Shown in pieces: positions 32,091 through 43,680 of a stretch of DNA of 64,000 nucleotides; position 1 is the stretch's first letter, and every line of letters begins with the position of its first letter. The stretch is from Chionoecetes opilio (taxonomy: Eukaryota > Arthropoda > Malacostraca > Decapoda > Majidae): NCBI GenBank assembly GCA_016584305.1, contig JACEEZ010007192.1, positions 1 to 64,000 on the forward strand. The letters run 5' to 3'. The notes under the pieces were generated by a model. It ran no database searches and was not told where the DNA came from. It was given only the letters and a program-made list of their open reading frames with translations. A program made the translations under genes and the position numbers.

Positions 32091-35000
32091 ATGAGTTTTA
32101 CACTACTACAGGTGTTGTTATCTTGTTTACAGTGGGTTTACTGGGGCAAGACATCAGAGGGGAAAAAGGGCCACGACAACGTTATAGAGTGCCTATCTGC
32201 GTCACCAAGAGTCAACTCTGTTGATTTGCACGTTTTTTCCCTACTCCCACTGTTTTATGACCAAACTAAAACTCCACAAAGATAAAACATGGCATGATGT
32301 TTTCAAGCAAGCGGTGAATATCTCAACCCAGGATAAACCCCCGTCTTGCTGTCGTCGGCCCCCCCTCCCTCGCCAAAAAAATTCATGGGAGAGGCCCCGA
32401 TGTACACCGGTTTGTCTGTACTACGGTACAGACAATTTGTATTCTATTTGGGGGACACACATAAAAAAGGGATTTCTCAAAGTACTTGGAGATTGGCTGA
32501 GAGATAGTGGCTGGCTGAATCTTGGAGAACACATACATCTTCAGGGGTTTCCGACTCCTTTCTGAGGGCAGCCCCTGTCACAAGGGCTCGCAGGCACACC
32601 AGATCCTGCGTGCCCTGAATCTGCTACACAGAGCGTATACACGTACTGCACACGAGCCTGGGAAAGGGGGGAGCCCTTGCCATAGAAGACTGGATTTCCC
32701 CAAAAACTGCCTGCCCGACATTTCGTTTTGGGGGATTGTCCTGTCTTTGGAAATTTTGCTGTATTTTTTTTAAAGGCTCTTCGTGAGGTGACTTTCAACT
32801 TTATGTCCAATACTGTACAAAAATAGCACCATGGTTCTTTGCCATGGACCACCAGAACTATGCCCGATGGCTGCCGTCCCATCAGGATAGGCTCGATACA
32901 TCATACACCATGGGGTTGCATCTGAGTTTGAAAAAAGACATTTTTTGGGAAAAAATGCCCCCTCCTTTTCAAGGAAAACCCAAAGACCCCCAACACATGG
33001 CAAAAAAATGTTCGTGAAAAGGGAAGGGGGTGCATGAATTAAATCAAAAACCGCGCTCTTAAAGGGGGCATAGGGGGACCTAGTTGCAAGACTTGTGAAC
33101 GGTTTTTAGATGGATTTAAAAAGAAAAGCAGGGGATCCCTAACGCGTGGGGTTAACCCCCATGCGAAAAAGGAAAAAAAGCCTTTGTCAAAGATGTCCTG
33201 GTCTTTTCAAGTTCTTTAAGATATGGACAGCCTTCCTGGAGCACAGTAATGAACTTTTCATCATTCTACCAAAAACATTGCAGATCCCTCCATTAAGAAA
33301 ACTTTGAAACAGTGAAATTAATTGGGGAGGGCCGATTCAACTTTTGTCAAAGAAAGACTTATTGGAAACAGTGCCTCTTTTGACCCCTCGAGAAACAAAT
33401 TGCCCTATGCCCCTTATGCTTTCCGGTTCCAAGACAGCCCCCACTCTAGGATGAAAATTGCGTTGAGAAATGACTGCCATTTATTTTTAAGACTTTAGTT
33501 TTCCGCCAGACAAAAGGGTGGAAAACTTGAAAATTTTTTCAAACATGAAAATCAGCCTTGGGGCCCCCATCAATATCATTTTGGGGGGCTCGGCCCTTTT
33601 GCAAAAACTATCCTACTGCGTGTTTGGAGGGGGTTGGGGGTGCCAATATAAACGTCCAATGTGGATGTACAATTCTAGATGGGGCTGCATAGTGAAATAA
33701 AACTAAAGCCTGGTAATCCAAAAAATTTGCGCAATGCCCATGATGATTTTTACTCCCTCAAAGCTCTACAGCAAAAACCAGAAAACTTTTTTTTTTTTTT
33801 TTTTTACTACAAGGAACTGGCAAGAGCACAACAAAAAGGGTAAAAAAAAGCCCGCTTAGTTCCATCCCCATAAAAAGCAGTAAGAGAATAAAATAAAAAG
33901 GGGGGGGGGGGAGCCATTGATCGGGAGGTTTCTTGTTACTGCTTTTGAAAAAATGTAATCATAGGAAAGTGGAAAAATAGAAAAAGGGAAAAGAGTTTTA
34001 AAAAGTTTTTTCCAGTGAAGGGATGAAAAACCCTTTGGACCTTGTGTGGGATCAGTACCGTGAAGATTCCTTGAAGCCATCAGCCAGAGAAAGGCGTGGG
34101 AAAGGGGTGAGAAGACGGGTAGAAGCTAACACTGCAATACTAAGGAATCGGCAAGAGTTTCTCCGTACAGATGAAAATAAGACTGAGTTGTTTGCATACT
34201 TATCAGGACTGGCAAGCACAATTAAGAGTGATAAAACTGTCATTGCAACATACGGAGAGAGGGTTTTGTGCAACCAGAAATACAACACTGCCAGCTTACA
34301 GCCTTGTCGACATGAGGAGGGTGACACCAGAATGATTCTACATCTGATGGATGCCACCAAGAATGGATGCAGTAGTGCAATTTTGAGAACAGTTGATACA
34401 GATGTCGTGGCTTTGGCAATAGCTGTCATCAGCCAGCTGAGTGTTGATGAAGTGTGGATTGCATTTGGAGTGGGAAAGAACTTCTATTACCTTCTTGCAC
34501 ATGACATGGCTGCATATCTTGGGTCAATGAAATCCAGGAGCCTACCTATGTTCCACAGCATAACTGGCTGTGACACAGTGTCCTCCTTTAGTGGGATTGG
34601 GGAAAAAAAAGCTTGGCAAACCTGGCAAACATTTGATGAGGTCACAACAAGTTTCCTGGCTCTCTCCTGTGCTCCCTCTGACATTGCTGAGTGTGACATG
34701 GCAAGATTAGAATGTTTTGTCATACTTATGTATGACAGAACAAATGATCAAATGGAGGTGAATGAGGCCAGATAACAGCTGTTTACAAAGAAAACAGGTC
34801 TATTGAAAATATTCCTCCAACACAAGCAGCTCTCAAGGAACACATTAAAAGAGCAGTGTATCAGGGAGGACATATTTGGGGGCAGGCATGTGTAGCTTCA
34901 CCATAGCTTCCAGATCCAAGCCACTGGGGATGGTCAAGAAACGCCAAGAAACAATGGGAACCAAAGTGGACAACCCTCCCGGAGGCATCAAAGTCTTGTC

Positions 35001-35116
35001 ATGAGTTGCTCAAATGTGGTTGCACAAAAGGTTGCAGAAGGCGTTGTAAATGTTACAATGCTGGTTTGAAGTGTACTGCCCTTTGCAAATGTAGTGATAT
35101 ATGTGACAATTACTGA
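32091..35116 (+). CDS. Element C protein: conserved DHxxYARW region, XPG-like nuclease, Cys-rich finger
   Basis: Large transposon-encoded protein read across several frames. Blocks in order: VDLHVFSLLPLFYDQ (32222), KKGFLKVLGDWLRDSGWLNL (32463), SQAHQILRALNLLHRAYTRTA (32591), FFAMDHQNYARWLPSH (about 32836), then poorly preserved sequence to 34.0 kb. A clean frame follows at 34023-34775: DLVWDQYREDSLK with RERRGKGVRRRV, RHEEGDTRM, TVDTDVVALAI, FGVGKNFYYL, SITGCDTVSSFSGIG and ECFVILMYDRT. This order fits the FEN1/XPG acidic residues and hairpin motif. After TAA (34773) the match continues in shifted frames, PTQAALKEHIKRAVYQGG, then a final CGCTKGC...RRCKCYNAGLKC finger with nine Cys, stop 35116. 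I know this arrangement from uncharacterised multi-copy invertebrate proteins. The Academ superfamily is described as joining an XPG nuclease and a Cys8 finger. Confidence 0.7.
34023..34775 (+). CDS. XPG-like nuclease domain of element C, longest intact frame
   Basis: The 250-codon part of the protein above that is free of frame errors. Candidate catalytic acids are Asp in VWDQY, Glu-Glu-Gly-Asp in HEEGDTRM (most relatives that I recall read E-A-D, so the Gly is unusual), the two Asp in TVDTDVV, and Asp in TGCDTV followed by the SGIGEKKAW hairpin motif that contacts DNA in FEN1. The first Asp block of the fold is not recognisable upstream. The contrast in quality with the 27-33.9 kb part is abrupt at about 34.0 kb. 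Confidence 0.7.
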   Translation: MKNPLDLVWDQYREDSLKPSARERRGKGVRRRVEANTAILRNRQEFLRTDENKTELFAYLSGLASTIKSDKTVIATYGERVLCNQKYNTASLQPCRHEEGDTRMILHLMDATKNGCSSAILRTVDTDVVALAIAVISQLSVDEVWIAFGVGKNFYYLLAHDMAAYLGSMKSRSLPMFHSITGCDTVSSFSGIGEKKAWQTWQTFDEVTTSFLALSCAPSDIAECDMARLECFVILMYDRTNDQMEVNEAR

Positions 35117-35559
35117 CTCAAGCAACTCTAAAAATTCAATAAATTGTATACAAATATCAGTGTATTGTGGATTTTTGTGTATCGGATGTCTGGGCCGTAG
35201 ATACGGTAAAAATTATGTAAATGCTACTGCAAACATTATAATTACGTAGATATACGTGCAATGCATACATAGCCCTCTTTCTGTTAAAAACACTGAACTA
35301 AAAATTTCACTCACCATAATTGCTATATATAACTACTAATAGTATGGCTCACAATATGTATAACCCAAGTGATCAAAGGATATTTTCATATTTTCATAAG
35401 ATGTTCTAAGTTGTGTTATTGTGGCATGAATAGTTGGCTCTAGCATGATATTTATGATTTGCTCACATATTTGTGGACTTTGCTAAAGAATATTATTTTT
35501 TTTTTTAAACTAAGAAACTTATAGTTTTTGTTTGGTTTTCATTGGATTCTTTAACCTCA

Positions 35560-35790
35560 AAAATGTATGTTTAGACACCAAAATTGTTATTCCACCTGTC
35601 TTAGAAACAGAGATATGAGACGTAAAAAAATATAGATGGTCTTTTGGAAAAGTGCCCCAAAACAAGTTTACATCCATTTATTCAAATGTCTCCATAGCTA
35701 TATCTTTTTAGGATATCAAAAGGCACCATTGTGCAAAATTTGGTGCTTGTAGCAAAAAGTGCACAATTACATCACTAATCCGCTGGGCTA
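35560..35790 (-). repeat. Element C right terminal inverted repeat
   Basis: Ends CCGCTGGGCTA at 35790 directly before target duplication TAT. Carries ATGTATGTTTAGACACCAA, CCAAATTTTGCACA (inverse) and TTGTAGCAAAAAGTGCACAA. Confidence 0.8.
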
Positions 35791-35795
35791 TATAG

Positions 35796-36748
35796 GATAC
35801 CAGTACAGCCACAAGCGACCCACCCGTGTTCAGCCTCCCGCTGTGCCTGTGGCATGTCTTCCTACAGGTTCTGTATATCGCATTGCACAGCAAGGCCTTC
35901 AGGGAAATATTCGCGGTTAATCTTTTATCGGACCTCGGCACCGCGGTCTTCATCTACGCCATCACCACCATGATGGTGGTGATGTTCGTGGCCTCGATAC
36001 TGATGGGGCGGCTCAGGAGCAGCATGCTGGCAGACATGCTGCACGGCCTGTCCGTAATGAAGGACATCTCACCGCCGCCCAAGTATCGGTGGTACCACAA
36101 CAGCAAGACCATTGTGTTGTAGTTATTTTGATGGTAATATTTCCCCCCTGCCTTGGGATGAATCACGTCACAGGCATGAGTTATTCCATGTCATAGACAA
36201 TACTGTACACGCCCTTGTCCTTCGCCTCCATCGCGATGCTCGTGCTGCCCGAGGAGCTTCCCGCCATGGTGTTTGGCCTCCTGGCCCGCCGCCTGTTGGT
36301 CGCCACGGAGGCCACGGTGGTGACTGGTCTCCGGCCTCCTCGCCCCTGACGGCTTCTTCAAGCGTGAGAGCGACGTGACGGCGGCGACAGAGGCGATGCG
36401 CGACCTGCAGGCTGTCATCCGGAAGGTAAGGAGGAAGGGCGTGATCTTGGGTGTCATGTAGTAGTGGAAGTCTCTCCTTCAACCTGAGTGACGTTAGTTA
36501 TGTCGTGAATCCTTAATTGTCCACAGGTGGAGGTACAGCGGGAGAAGGGGACTCGCTGCTTCTTCCCGGTCACCACTCTGTTCTTGCTGATGGGCATCGT
36601 GATGGCCATTACCTGTCCCTACGCCCTTCAGAAGAGCATAGTGGAGGGATGGTTCACCTACGTATCGTTGTTTGTCGCTTGCTACATCTTGGTTCGCTTC
36701 AGCCACATGGGTCAGGACTTCGTCAGCCAGGTGGGCCGCGTCAGGCAG
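35796..36748 (+). CDS. Gustatory-receptor-like gene, internal exons
   Basis: Three adjoining coding segments of a multi-pass membrane protein. Segment 1 (35796 to about 36120) follows a TATAG acceptor and reads HVFLQVLYIALHSKAFREIF, two hydrophobic spans (VFIYAITTMMVVMFVASILMG) and LADMLHGLSVMKDI. Segment 2 (about 36173-36425) has PLSFASIAMLVLPEELPAMVF, an ARRLLVATEA block and KRESDVTAATEAMRDLQAVI, ending at donor AAGgtaagg. Segment 3 (36527-36748, after CCACAG) reads FFPVTTLFLLMGIVMAITC, WFTYVSLFVACYILVRF and HMGQDFVSQVGRVRQ. Topology, the short loop before span 6 and the intron positions suit the arthropod gustatory-receptor family. The final exon with T-Y-x5-Q is not found downstream. Frame slips occur near 36120 and 36345. 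It could be another multi-pass family. Confidence 0.42.
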
Positions 36749-36749
36749 G

Positions 36750-37206
36750 TGCTACGGCGTCGGTACAATACCATGTCGCACATCTGCATTATTCTATCGT
36801 ATTATGTCGTCAATCGTATATTTTACCACAACATCTGTAAAGTGAGCTAAATTAATGTGGTTATAATTAAAGTGATGATAATTTAATGATGATGATCGTA
36901 TACTTTTATAGGAAGGGTGTTGGTGACCCACCCTTTGAGGTTGCAGATTGCAGAAAAAAGTGATTACAGAAAAACACAAGCAAAACAGGTGGATATGGAA
37001 ACATCCCAAGGTCCCTTGTAAAAAATTAGAAAAAAAATTCTATAATTATACAATGTTGAATTGGTATGCAGCGTTGAATTGGGAAAGAAAATAGATATGG
37101 ACTTGCACATCTTGAAAATAATATGAGTTCTTTTTTTTTTGCATTAAACAAAATACATTTTAATGAACATGACTACGAAGGTTGTAATGATGGTCAGAAG
37201 GCTGTA
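36750..37206. other. Probable intron, no gene
   Basis: AT-rich sequence after the last receptor-like exon, ending with GTA (37204-37206), the left target duplication of element D. Confidence 0.4.
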
Positions 37207-39818
37207 TAGTGTGGTGGCTTATGGCAATGATCGTTACCTGCTGGCCCAAAGCACCAAATTTGGCACACATATACTTTGGGCCAAAGCAAAACTTTTTGGA
37301 GGGGGGTACCCAATTTTAAAGGTCAAGGTCAAGGTCAGGTCAAGGTTAAAGGTCAAACTTCGCTAATTGCCGTCTTTAGCCATTTCCAAAATAATTTTCA
37401 ACATAAAAACGTGCTGTCATTGCCTAAATTACCGTTAATGGACTTAAGGGAGTCATATCTAGCATTAAAGAGTTGTCTACATGGACTACCTCTATAAAGC
37501 ACCACATGCATAACTACACTCACCTAGATGAGGAAAGTACGTCATGCTTCACAGTCATCACGGCATTGACATAGTGCTGTACACGCCAGACCAGCATTTT
37601 CGCATTTACAATTCCTAGCACACATGGGAACCACCTTGCAGCCACACTTTATGAGTTCTCTACAAGCCACAGCAGCAGCTGGAAGCGTGGTCCAGATGGG
37701 ATGCCACCCAGTGTCTGACTTGGACCAACCGAAACCATTTGGGCTAGGGGTAGCAATGACTGGTTTCAGACTCTCTGATTTTCCTCGCGTATTGCTTCAC
37801 GTAGCACAGGTTCAGGTTCAGCGTCTTCCATAGCTGCTGCCTCTGTGACATTGACAGTGACTGTGTTGCAAGCGACAGCTGGAACTATTCGATAATTATC
37901 TGGAAGGGATGGATTTCTAGTTTGGGCCTGTGGTGGTATTTTGATGGGCTCTCTACTCGTTCCTTGGTCATTCTCTGCAGGAAACTGGAACACACTGATA
38001 CTCGTGCCGTGGAATGATCCTTCAGCTGTTTGTGATGTTAGATTGTGATCCAGATTATCTAGCGCCCCTGCTGTGAACATCGATGACACAGCAGGATTGA
38101 CATCGATTGACATTGGCATCGTCAAGGACTTGCACAGGGCATACCAAACCCTCCTCTTGGTATCGTTCACACACTGCATTTGTCAGCCAGTCTTCCACCT
38201 CTAACACTCTTTCATAGCTGACGCTGATTCCGGTTCATGGAGATGCGTCAACATTTTCTTGCTCCGGGTTTGAGTGTGGACACTCAAGCCTTGTACAAGG
38301 GAAGCGGTGGTTCTTTGGTCTTTTGGTGACTGGTTTCTCTGCTACTTGGGCTTTTCTTTGGAATTGAATCTAATCAGCTGGCATATTGTCAGACATGCTT
38401 GTGAATTTCTTGCTGTCTGCTCCTTGATGTTTGATCCATATAACAACATGGAGATCAAGACCTTGAGAGAACTTGGCACTGAATCATCTTGGCAATCTGG
38501 GGTGAAACTTCCATCAAATGTACGGAATTTTGTCTTGGAGATTTCTTGTTGTATTACCTTAGCCACGTGTACCATTGAGAGAGCGTCTTTCTCAAAATCA
38601 CGAGAGTTCAACTCCTCTTTCAAGAGCTTTTGAAGGCCTTCATTAAAAACAAGGATTGTTTGCTTGCCAACTGATTGTTCCTGACACTGATCCTGGTAAT
38701 GACCCAGAAGTTTTTTTTCAGTCGTGTCTTATTCACCTGTTTCTCATACCCCAAGGCTGTAAAGCGAGTTACACACATTTTGTGCAGATCTGCTAATGGA
38801 AATATGTACTCCCCCTCCTCGACATTCGTTTCAATGAAATATATTATTTCTGCGAATACCCTCGAGTCTGTCATTGATTGATCAGTTGAATCCGATAATA
38901 TAGCCTGAGATCGTTTGTAACTCTGTATCGAACGCGGAATGCATCCATGCATTGTTTTGTGATACTTTGCTTCAATAGCAACAAGATCCCACCCGCAGTA
39001 GTAGCTAACAAATCAGTATCCTGTAGTGCTTCTGCTTGTTCTCGCAGTGTTTTGTCTAGTCCTAAAGTTGCACAACTGTGAAGTACACCATCTGACTTCT
39101 TGCAAAATATACACATGTTGCAACACTGAGTTCATCAGTAGAGATACCCGTTTGGACTTTCTTTGTCCAGTACTAGCACCATCGCCAGAGTGGTCAACAT
39201 TCCTCTTTTTAGCATTTCTCTCCTGTGCCCTTAGCAGTTTTGATTTGCAAATAACAAATGACAGTTTTTATGCCACTTGGCACAATTTACATTGAGATCG
39301 TTTGCAGTCACATCATCATCGAAACAAATACAGGCAGGCAATGATTTCGTTCTTTAAATCCCCTGTACATTTTTCATGAAGTCCTCGTATGCTTGTGAAA
39401 CCTTTGCCATCCTGTGTGTTGCAGGACACTTTAAAGCACCGTCTGCTGTACCGCATATAATGCACTTTGACCAATCCATGTGTGTTCGAAGATTGAAATG
39501 CAAACTCTCCTCTACTTGCCCGGGCTGATTTCAGTCCTCAACCAGGAAGCACCCTGAAACAGAAAAAACGCACACCATCAGCAATGCTGTTAGTAACTAC
39601 ACTACATAAAGCATGGTAAAAATAAACTGCCACCTGAAATGACAGTACTACCCCATTTTGACCTTTGACCTTGACCTGACCATGACCTTGACCTTTAAAA
39701 TCGGGTACCCCCTCCAAAAATGTTTGTATTAACCTAAACTATGCATGTACCAAATTTGGTGCTTTGGGCCAGCGTGTAAACGATTTGTGTTATTTTTTGG
39801 CCATAAGCCACCCCACTA
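37207..39818. mobile_element. Element D: TAG-ended transposon carrying the N-terminal half
   Basis: Ends TAGTGTGGTGGCTTATGGC...GCCATAAGCCACCCCACTA with 3-bp target duplication GTA (37204-37206 and 39819-39821). Inverted repeats of about 180-200 bp share CTGGCCCAAAGCACCAAATTTGG-type, GGGTACCC and (AAGGTCA)n blocks; the GGTCAAGGTCA repeats give the inverted repeats a simple-sequence core. Its gene is on the minus strand. No nuclease motif is present, so D looks like an internally deleted relative of C-type elements. Length 2612 bp. Confidence 0.85.
37766..39116 (-). pseudogene. N-terminal part of the Academ-like protein family in element D
   Basis: Minus-strand frames chained by small shifts. 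First comes a Cys-His start, CIFCKKSDGVLHSC, then DKTLREQAEALQDTDLLA (38871-39116). Next is RVFAEIIYFIETNVEEGEYIFPLADLHKMC followed by a TRLKKNFW block (38620-38952), then AKVIQQEISKTKFRTFDGSF with DSVPSSLKVLISMLLYGSNI (38342-38623), and lastly a poorly conserved Ser/Thr/Pro-rich end (37766-38179). I recognise this succession from the N-terminal halves of the same uncharacterised invertebrate proteins whose C-terminal half is seen in element C. The link is from memory of the family and is not proved by overlap within the window. Confidence 0.5.
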
Positions 39819-39879
39819 GTAGTTGGAGTCCGAGGAGGCCGTAGTGGAGGTTGAGCTGGAGGCCGAAATTATCTCTTAA

Positions 39880-40130
39880 AGTAATCGTCCAGACCATTTC
39901 ATCATTCCTGATTCAATGCAATCAAATTATAGCCATTAGCGAGTATATCAACAATATGTTGTCACTTTTTGCATCCAGTCAGCCGTTTTTAAAATCCGCA
40001 TCAAAATCGTAAATTCCCGAGCTCTCAAAACGCTCCTCAAGGCTTGCGGGACGACGCAGCACGGCTTGGTGACGTCACAGCAGGAAGCCTCCATTTCCCG
40101 CGCTGATAACCATTACTACAACCTATAGTC
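39880..40130 (-). mobile_element. TTAA element, truncated copy 4
   Basis: Begins at TTAA (39876-39879) with AGTAATCGTCCAGACC, then CATTCCTGATT, AGCCATTAGCGAG, CATCCAGTCAGCCGTTTTT and GACGTCAC blocks. It breaks off where the GA microsatellite block starts. Confidence 0.75.
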
Positions 40131-41590
<1,460 letters not shown>

Positions 41591-41654
41591 TGTCCTATAC
41601 ACGTAATAATACCGTCAATACTACGCTATGTGGCAAGGCGGTGGTGTGGGCTGG

Positions 41655-41967
41655 GTGACTCTACTACTAAACTACTACTACTACTAACATACTACTACTA
41701 TTACTATTTACTACACTACTACTACAACTACTACCATTACCACTATTCCCACCACTACCACCACTACTATATACTAACTACTACTACTAAGCAACTACTA
41801 TACTATTACTACTACTACTACTACTTTTGCCACTATTACCACCACTACCACCACTACTATACTACTACAAATACTACTACTACCACCACTACTACTATTA
41901 CCACTATTACCACCACTATACCACCACTACTATACTACTACTAATACTACTACTACTACTACTATAC
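41655..41967. repeat. (CTA)n/(CCA)n trinucleotide repeat
   Basis: Interrupted TAC/CTA repeat with CCACCACTA variants. Tyr/His- or Thr-rich frames across it are not genes. Confidence 0.9.
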
Positions 41968-41969
41968 AC

Positions 41970-42194
41970 AGCAGAAGACTTTTGTTTACATTGGAGTTCC
42001 TCCTGTGACGTCATCAATAATATTCGTAGCCCTGTTGGGGGGAAGACAAATTTTTTCGCGCTTTTTACAAAAGTCGTGTTTTTACGAAAATAAGGTACGT
42101 AATGTACGGAAATCAATTATTTTTGGTGGATTAGGTGTTTTGAATGTGCATTCAACATAATTAGGCAAAAAAAAAATGGGTCTAGACGATTACT
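41970..42194 (-). mobile_element. TTAA element, truncated copy 5
   Basis: Ends ATGGGTCTAGACGATTACT next to TTAA (42195-42198) and carries GGATTAGGTGTTTTGAATG and TTTTTACAAAAGTCGTG. The inner part, TTTACATTGGAGTTCCTCC with TGACGTCATCAATAA, matches 43400-43470 in inverse orientation. Copies 5 and 6 therefore flank the LINE fragment as an inverted pair. Confidence 0.75.
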
Positions 42195-42293
42195 TTAAGG
42201 TTGTGTGTGATCCAATCAATCCATCATAATGGCGGTGTCATAAATGTGCAGGACTTGCTATCCTGAGTGCTTGACATGGCTGTAGGAGGTGCT

Positions 42294-42295
<2 letters not shown>

Positions 42296-42358
<63 letters not shown>
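42296..42358. repeat. (TG)n microsatellite
   Basis: About 30 TG dinucleotides. The sequence just before it (AATCAATCCATCATAATGG and GCAGGACTTGCTATCCTG) resembles 50650-50750 and its duplicate at 57310-57420, a separate dispersed repeat. Confidence 0.9.
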
Positions 42359-42360
<2 letters not shown>

Positions 42361-42479
42361 GATCAATGATTAATTGATTGATTGATTGATATTTATTGGC
42401 CTTAATGCTTTACAATTTATCATACATGTAAAGAATTTTTTATCTTTGGCACTGAGATGTGTGTGTGGACATTGAAGAA

Positions 42480-43251
42480 TATCATTCACTACTACACTTC
42501 CAGAAATTCACCTGTTTATCTGTGTTTCCTGGATGCCAGAAATGCGTTGACAGAGTGAATTACTGGAAGCTCTTTAATAAACTTCTCGTCAGGGAACCTG
42601 GGTACATTATTAATTATTAATATACTGGTACACTCCCCAGGAATTTACTGTTAAGTGGGGTAATTCCTTCTCGCTGTCCTTTAGGACAAGCCAACGGTAT
42701 TCGGCAGGGGGGGATTTTATCTCCCTACCTGTACAATGTGTACACGGATGATCTCAGTGCCAACCTTCGTGATGCAGGTGTCGGCTGCCACATACATGAT
42801 GGGTGCATCAACTCACTGAGCTATGCTGATGATATAGTACTGCTTGCACCCACTGCGGATGTGTTGCAGGCCTTATCAATGTGTTGTCAGGTGTATGCTG
42901 CCAAGCATGACATTGTCTACAACACCACTAAGACAGAGTGCATGGTAGTATCACCGGCACGCACTCAGGTGAATTACCTCAAAAACAGCATGGCTCAGTG
43001 GGTCTCCCCTCACTTTTGTGGATAGATTCGCATACTTAGGCCGGGTTTATATCCACGACATGACTGATGATGATGATATCATCAAGCAGACCCAAGCTTC
43101 TTGTCGTGGGAAATACTCTACAGAGGAAATTTTCCTTCTGTAGCAGAGAAGTGAAGATGGAGTTATTCAGGAGTCACTGCAACTCGCTGTGGTCGCGGTT
43201 TAAGGTGGCCAATCTGAACCGCCTTAAGGTCTATCACAATGACATCCTTAA
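42480..43251 (+). pseudogene. LINE reverse transcriptase, part 1
   Basis: Reverse transcriptase of a non-LTR retrotransposon. Over small frame shifts it reads FLDARNA and VNYWKLFNKLL (about 42520-42590), NGIRQGGILSPYLYN (42693-42737), YTDDLSANLRDAG, the catalytic box SYADDIVLLAPT (42819), then HDIVYNTTKTECMVV (42906), a FAYLGR block (43028) and RKFSFCSREVKMELFRSHC with RLKVYHNDIL (about 43105-43247). The box order (RQGG...SP, YADD, thumb and C-terminal region) is standard. The frame is cut at codons for NDILK by the TTAA element and resumes at 45627. The 5' part of the LINE is missing. Confidence 0.88.
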
Positions 43252-43483
43252 ATTAATCGTTCAGACCCATTTTTTTTTGTCTAATTATGTTGAATGTACA
43301 TTCAAAACACCTAATCCACCAAAAATAATTGATTTCCAGGCCTCATTTCCGTAAAAACACGACTTTTGTAAAAAGCGCGCGAAAAAAAAATTTCTTCCCT
43401 CCAACAGGGCTATGAATGTTATTGATGACGTCAGAGGAGGAACGCTCCAATGTAAACATCTGTCTGACACCTGTCGGCAAATG

Positions 43484-43680
43484 TTATGATGAGCGATTGT
43501 ACTTCGGTGTCAGACAGTGAATCTGTCGCTGTGACAGATCTAGAGTACGATGCTCAATCTGAGACCGAAATAAATGACGCTGCTCGCGTATACTATGAGG
43601 AAAACGAACCTCAGACAGAATACGAGGCGGACGAACAGATGTTAGCGGCAACAACAACCCTTACACACAACAACCCTTAG
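43484..43680 (+). CDS. Short acidic open frame inside the TTAA element
   Basis: Reads MSDCTSVSDSESVAVTDLEY, then Asp/Glu-rich residues to DEQMLA, and then runs into the CACACAAC minisatellite, which ends it. An acidic, Ser-rich start like this is common at the N-terminus of piggyBac-type transposases, so it could be the remains of one whose body was replaced by repeats. No catalytic residue is present and I cannot name the protein. Its start codon lies about 230 bp from the element end, a plausible position for a transposase start. Confidence 0.35.

Larger units (their letters stand above)
26401..35790. mobile_element. Element C: 9.4-kb TAG-ended Academ-like transposon
   Basis: Outer ends TAGCCCAGCGG...CCGCTGGGCTA with 3-bp target duplication TAT (26398-26400 and 35791-35793). 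Inverted repeats extend at least 220 bp (26401 to about 26640 and about 35560-35790), sharing TTGTGCACTTTTTGCTACAA, CCAAATTTTGCACA, TCTCCATAGC-type and TGGTGTCTAAACAT-type blocks. A Ty3/gypsy element sits inside (27.05-31.1 kb). The plus-strand gene at 32.1-35.1 kb encodes a large protein ending in an XPG-like nuclease and a Cys-rich finger. The left half of the element is distorted by homopolymer errors. Same end and duplication rules as A, B and D. Confidence 0.85.

Noticed and set aside
35796..36748. Innexin or transporter identity for the multi-pass exons
   Set aside because: No YYQWV-type innexin motif or transporter signature was seen; topology and gene context fit a chemoreceptor better, though not conclusively.
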